From Cryptomeria japonica (taxonomy: Eukaryota; Streptophyta; Pinopsida; Cupressales; Cupressaceae): a DNA stretch of 64,000 bases. Positions within the stretch are counted from its first letter, which is position 1. The number at the start of each line of letters is the position of its first letter. This document shows, one piece after another, positions 52,401 to 58,400 of the stretch. Location: the NCBI RefSeq assembly GCF_030272615.1, contig NC_081405.1, positions 471,870,008-471,934,007 on the forward strand. Direction: 5' to 3'. The notes beneath the pieces were generated by a model. The model worked only from the letters and a program-made list of their open reading frames with translations, had not been told where the DNA came from and ran no database searches. The position numbers and the translations under genes are program-made.

Positions 52401-55400
52401 CTAGAGTAGATAAAGACAAAAGTGAAATCATGCCCGATGAATATGTGATCAGAAAAGTCAATTTAGGGCGTGCTTCCACAACACAGGTGGTGGAAGATTT
52501 CGATGAATCATCCTTAGCACTGAAAGAGCAAATGAAAAGGATGGAGAAGAATAAGAGGCAAAAGAGCTAAAATAGGGCCTTGTGTGAATTTGTGTGGAGC
52601 CTAAAGCATCCACTCAGAGAGGAAGATTCATCATTTGTTCCTCTTTCCAGAGAATCCGTAAGTGACGTTGAAAAAATATGGAGAAGGGCTCAATATGCTA
52701 AGGAATGGGTGGAAGATGTCTTCGCTTCGACTGGAAAATTCAAGACTTAGCTCAAATTCAATGGAGAATTCAGGCTATCTTGAATAGGCTTGAATTGTGG
52801 ATAGTTAATGGGAAGATGTGCAAATTTATCAGCATTTGACTATTCTGTGACTAAGAGCATTGATGAAAGTTCCCAAACAGGCTTTTGATTAATGGGAAGT
52901 TTGTCTAGGAAAATGAAATTTATGACTTCCCACGATGGTTCTATGCCGTCTGCATTGGAAAAGAATCTTTTGAAAGATTCAAGATGGAATCTACATCATT
53001 AAAAGACTCAGTTAGGAAGATACAAGAAGTCCTCAACGTAGTTGAGGCATTATTTGCTAGAAGGTTGACTGAGGAGGAGCTGACAGTTGACTTCTTGAAG
53101 AACAGATTGTACGAGTACTTCTTTGTGGAATCCTTTTCCAAGGCACATTTAGAAAATGTTTCCTTGTTCTCCGACACGATGCGAAGGACTTAGGAAATGG
53201 CAGCAAGTTGGGAGCAATTTTTCTCTAAGTGCGAAGAAGATATTTCCTTGCTTGAATTCAAGATGGAGAATGTGCCAAGTGTCTTCGTAGGAGAATTGGA
53301 GGTCGTCATTGCTAAATTCATTGCATTTGCCATTAATGAGAGAGATAGTAGTCGTCCAATTTTGGACGAGAATCTTTTGACCGCATGACGACATGGTGGT
53401 GCATTCATTGCTGGAATATTTGGCCAAGTGGCAGCTGATTCAATGCATGGTAGTCGTCGTATTTAATGAGATAATGGAGCATCTTTTGCGTGTGGCCGAT
53501 TTTGGAGATAGTGGTGCATTCATTTCACAATGGGTGAATTTTAGCATTGTGGTGCATTTATTACATGTTGGGCGAGTTTGAAAGAACTGGTGCATTTAAT
53601 ATACAATGGGTGCCATTTTTAGCAAGAAGGAATTAATTGATAATGGGCGTAGTGCATCATTAATGTATTTTCCCTCTATGTGGTGTCATAAACTTGGAAT
53701 CTTTGGTCAAACTCTAATTAGGGTTTGCACGTTGAATCTTAGTGGTTGATCGGTTTGTAATCTAGGCCGTCTATTTTCAAGCTGGAGGGCTATATAGAGG
53801 GGTTACCCCTTCATTTGTGAAGGGGGGAGATTTTCATGAAATTGTTGTGATAAGCTATTGAAGTAATAAACTGTGATACATTGTTCTCTGATGGTGTACA
53901 CTTGTGTTATTTCTTGGTTTGCATGGTTTTGCTTTCCTCACTTAGAGTAGATTTATTTCAAGCATTTAGATGAACAAGGTTGATTGCAATGTTTTAAGGT
54001 GAAGATTGGTTGCTCATACCTTTTGTTGATAGATGATTTTTTATCAATAGTGCAAGGTTGGACCGACCTATTATATATTTGCACTTAATTTAAATTGTTA
54101 GGTGAATATTGTTCTCTGATGGTGTTCATTGATAGTTTAAAATCACTAAAACACGACCCTGAAGATTGCACCTGCTTCATGTAGTTGTCATCAAGTGGTG
54201 AAGTGAAGTGTGGTTGATCTCATCGGAAGCATTGCCATCTATTGAGTTGTAGAATTAGAGTAGTTTTGTAAACACTCTCCCTTTTACTTTCAGTATTATC
54301 CAATCAATAAGTCTCAAAAAGAGCCATTCATAGTCAAATAATTTGTGTAAAATCTGCTTGAAAGTTATAAATTTTTCAATGGCTTCTTCGAAGTGTGCGT
54401 AAGTTCCCTTGGATTACTAGTAACATCACCACACGAGCCTATATCCACATAAAGTCGTTAGTACGCAATCGAAGCCTTGGAGTCATTGTATGATCTTCCT
54501 GCAATCTTACCATACATTTGACTTTGATCAAGAGAGGATAAGGTAGCCAATGGGAAACTTTATTCTGTGTTGGTGCGGTCACAAAACGCCCGTCAACATG
54601 ATTGGCACTAGAAGGAGGGCCACTGTAGAAATTTCATTGAAGAAGAAATCCATTTTTCAAGGAAAAGTATTCAGATGAACTGAGATGTTGTTGCTGCCTA
54701 GATGATCACCTCTTGTTCTGCAGCTGAATTTGGGATTCAACAATCATCAAGAATATATGATCTCAGGACTAGCCGATCTTTCTTGGAAATTGATGACAAG
54801 TGCACCTCAGTATATGGGAGTTAGCTTTGTGTTGTGAGAAGAAGAGAAAGCCATCGAGATTGGAGTAGCAATTGACAGAGAACTTCTCAACCAAAGATTT
54901 CCACTCGCTCCACTTCCTCCTCGTCAGTAAGTTAAGAAGCTAAATTTGAAGAGACATTGGATCACATTAACTCTTTCTCACCAAAAAGGCATCAAAGAAT
55001 TTTGAGATCGACTTTAGGAGCGAAGGAATTACAAGAGTTGAAATTGGTTACTAAGCCAAGATGTGGGAAGAAAGAAGCTTCAACAAGTTAGGATTCACCA
55101 AGTGTGGAAGATCTTACTCGTCTATTTCAGACTCCACCACCTCAGCGACCAGTGAAAGGAGTAGCTCGTGCAAGTAATCGACAAGGACCCGTTCAAATAC
55201 CAGCACCAACAATTGTTCAGCAACAACCAGTTCAAGCAATGGCTGCTTGGCATCTAGCAAATGCTTCTCCTCTCACGACATTCACTTCTTATCATGATAT
55301 GCCCAAGAACCTAGTACATTTTTGTTCCAAATTCTATGTCAATCATGTCAACCACATTTCTAATGAGCATATCAAAGTGTTTGAGGATACTCTCCAGAAT

Positions 55401-58400
55401 AGAGATATCCAGAATGAGGATGTCGCTTGCAGATTATTTCCATATTCATTAGGTGAGGAAGCATTTTATTGGTATATCAATCTGCTAGTGGATTGAATTT
55501 CAACATGGCAACAATTGAAGGATACGTTCCTAGGGAAGTTCAAATTGCCTATTTCTCTTACAGAGATATATCGATAGTTCATTGAAGTGAGAAGGGAAGA
55601 ATGGGAACCAATTGGTGCCTTCAAGCATAGATTTCAAAGGGCCTATTCAAGACTGTGTACGCCGTACAACGTGAATGATGAAGCGGCCGGATAAATCTAT
55701 TATGCAACCTTGGATTGTTTTACTTCTATTTTTGCTCAACAAGCCAATCCAAATGATTTGAAAGCGGCCTATGACGAAGCTGTCAAGATCGGTCTCCGAT
55801 AGCCAGTAATTGTTGTAGGGACGCCCACTTACTTTGGACAAATGGGCACAACTAATTATGCCCTTGCTATCAATCGAGTTCCCGCTCCTGCAAATCAATT
55901 AGTGCCACATCCAGGAGCTCTAATGTCACAAGTGCTGCCACCACAACCGCTTTATCTGCAGAACACAATGTCTTCCTCCAGTTTTCAAGAAGAAAAGGAT
56001 GAGATAAAAGAACTTATTGAGCAAGTGAAGAAGTTTTCAACTGAGGTGACTTACCTCAAAAATTAGAATAGCTAGATGCAGAATATGCAAAGGAATTATT
56101 AGGCACATCAAGGTGCCAACAAAGGATATCAAATTAATCCTCCCAATCACCAAGAAAACCGTTAAGGGCACAATTCACGACAGCAAGATAATAATCATGG
56201 TTTTCAGAATAACAATAATAATCAAGGATTCCACAAAGAGAACGTGGAATACATCACCAAACAATGGAGGAGTACCTTCATCGGTGGATAATCCACCACC
56301 CTCCGAGAACCGATCGATAGACAAAGTTTTCCTTGTAGAAGCTGCCTTGTCAAATTGGTGTAGACTTCACAATACAGATCAACACTTTGAGCTACAATGC
56401 TGTGAATTCCAAGTAGCTGCTGGTATCTTCAGAAGGGAAATGAAAAATTATGAAGTACCTGAAAATCCTCTGACATTGGGTTATGAGTTAGTCCCAACAC
56501 CAAGCTATGATCAAGCATTAATCATAGAGGATTTTAGATTTCCACTTGAATTCCAAGATTACACGCTACCACAGGGTAATAAGAAATTTCCTCCAACATC
56601 AGCAAATGGCCCTGTGGAGGCGCCAAAATATCAATCTGTCTCTCCAAATGAACCTCTTGAAAAATATGGATATGTTTTTCCTCCACTCTACAATAGTGTG
56701 CTGGTGGAAGGAACAAGTGAGGTTCAAGCGTTTCAGCAGTGGTCTGGAAACGCAAATATGAAGGCATAACAGAGAAATTATTGGAATCATCCATTGACCA
56801 CTTCAATTCCTCCGAATAATTTCTCAACTCCTCCAAATCCTAATGGAAGCAATGTTCGAAGTCTTTCGAGGGGTTCACTGGAATATAGACAAGAAGTTGT
56901 CCCACAGAACGAGAGAGGACAATCATTTGCTCAACAAGTAGAAAGGAGACAACAGGAGAATCCTCCTTGGGAGGAACTCAAAAGGGTAAGCTTTTATGTG
57001 TTAGAAGAGTTCAAGAAGATAAAGGTGAGCTTGCCTTTGTTTGAGTTGATGAGAGTTCCGGAGATCCGGGATATTTTATTAGGGAGCTTGAATGATGCTC
57101 CCCTGACAAGAAGTATTCCTCAAAGCACACTGAATACTCAGAGGAATATGCCTAATAACTCCCAGTCTAATCAGGTGCATAATACAAATGTGGTTCAAGA
57201 TGTGCCACTGATGCCCTACAACACGTTTGATGCACTGCAACAACCTGTGAACTTCATAGGGATGGTGCAAAGCTCACTTGATGCTCCAAAGAATCAGAAT
57301 ACTCTGACCAGTGAATGTGCGCCACAAAATGATCCTGCAACAGAAAGGTAAGAAATAGTAAAGGGAGTTAGTGAACCTGTAAGGCAAGCCTTTGCCAATA
57401 CCATTCAAGCACAAGTTGGGAACAAAGAAACTCAACAAGAAATAAGGAGTTGAGGTCAACAATACAAGTGACCAAAGAAGAAAACCTGCAATCTTTTACC
57501 AAGGAAGGGATGAACTTGTTCCTTTCTTGGTTTCAATCAAAATCTTTGGTAAACTCCTACACAACTATCTAATAGATTCTTGTGCTTCAAGCAATGTAAT
57601 GCCTTTGGCCATGTGTAGAAAGTTGGGATTGATGCCTATCTAGACGAAAAAGGAGGTCACCCAACTGGACAAGATAGAAGTACCAGTTGTTGGAGAGTTG
57701 AATAATATTCAAATGCAGTTAGCTGCCGACCCAAGAGTTCAAAGTTGCATCGACATTCCAGATGGGTGTAGTTGGCATAAAATGCATATGGTTATGTTTG
57801 ATAATTTTGGTCACCTGACATTGTATTAATTAATTGTATTAAGTGGTTGTCACTCTCGGTAGTTATGTGTCGGTTGGTTGACGGTTGTGTACCTCTCTAC
57901 AACCGTCGGGTTCTTTAAATATATTGTATACCGCCAAGGAAGGGAGTACGGTATTGTCAGATCTGTGTAATGCTTGGCCAACCATCTCTGGTCTTCTTCT
58001 CTGTAAAGATTGCATTTTCAGTGGTGCTACCTACCAAATTTACAATAAAAAATTAATTTCTGCTTTTATTAACTTGTTGCCTGTCCGTTCTATGTGAAAA
58101 TTCTTGATGCCCATATATATTACAGTTAATGCTTTGTTTGAGTTGCCATGTTATAACTTTAAAATCACTATCTTTGTATTCTGGGAAAATCTTACTATGC
58201 CTTACCAGTTGGATTTGTTGGGTTGAGTTATTAATATTTTCTTTTGTAGATTTATTAAAACTCTTGTTTGGAAATCCATTTATGCCCAATTATAATGAAT
58301 GAGTTATATGCCAATGGGGGAGTCTGGGGAATGAAAGGTAGTTGGCAGGCCATCTTGAAAAACAAGTGATCTACCATGTGATATGAAAAAACTCTGGAAA

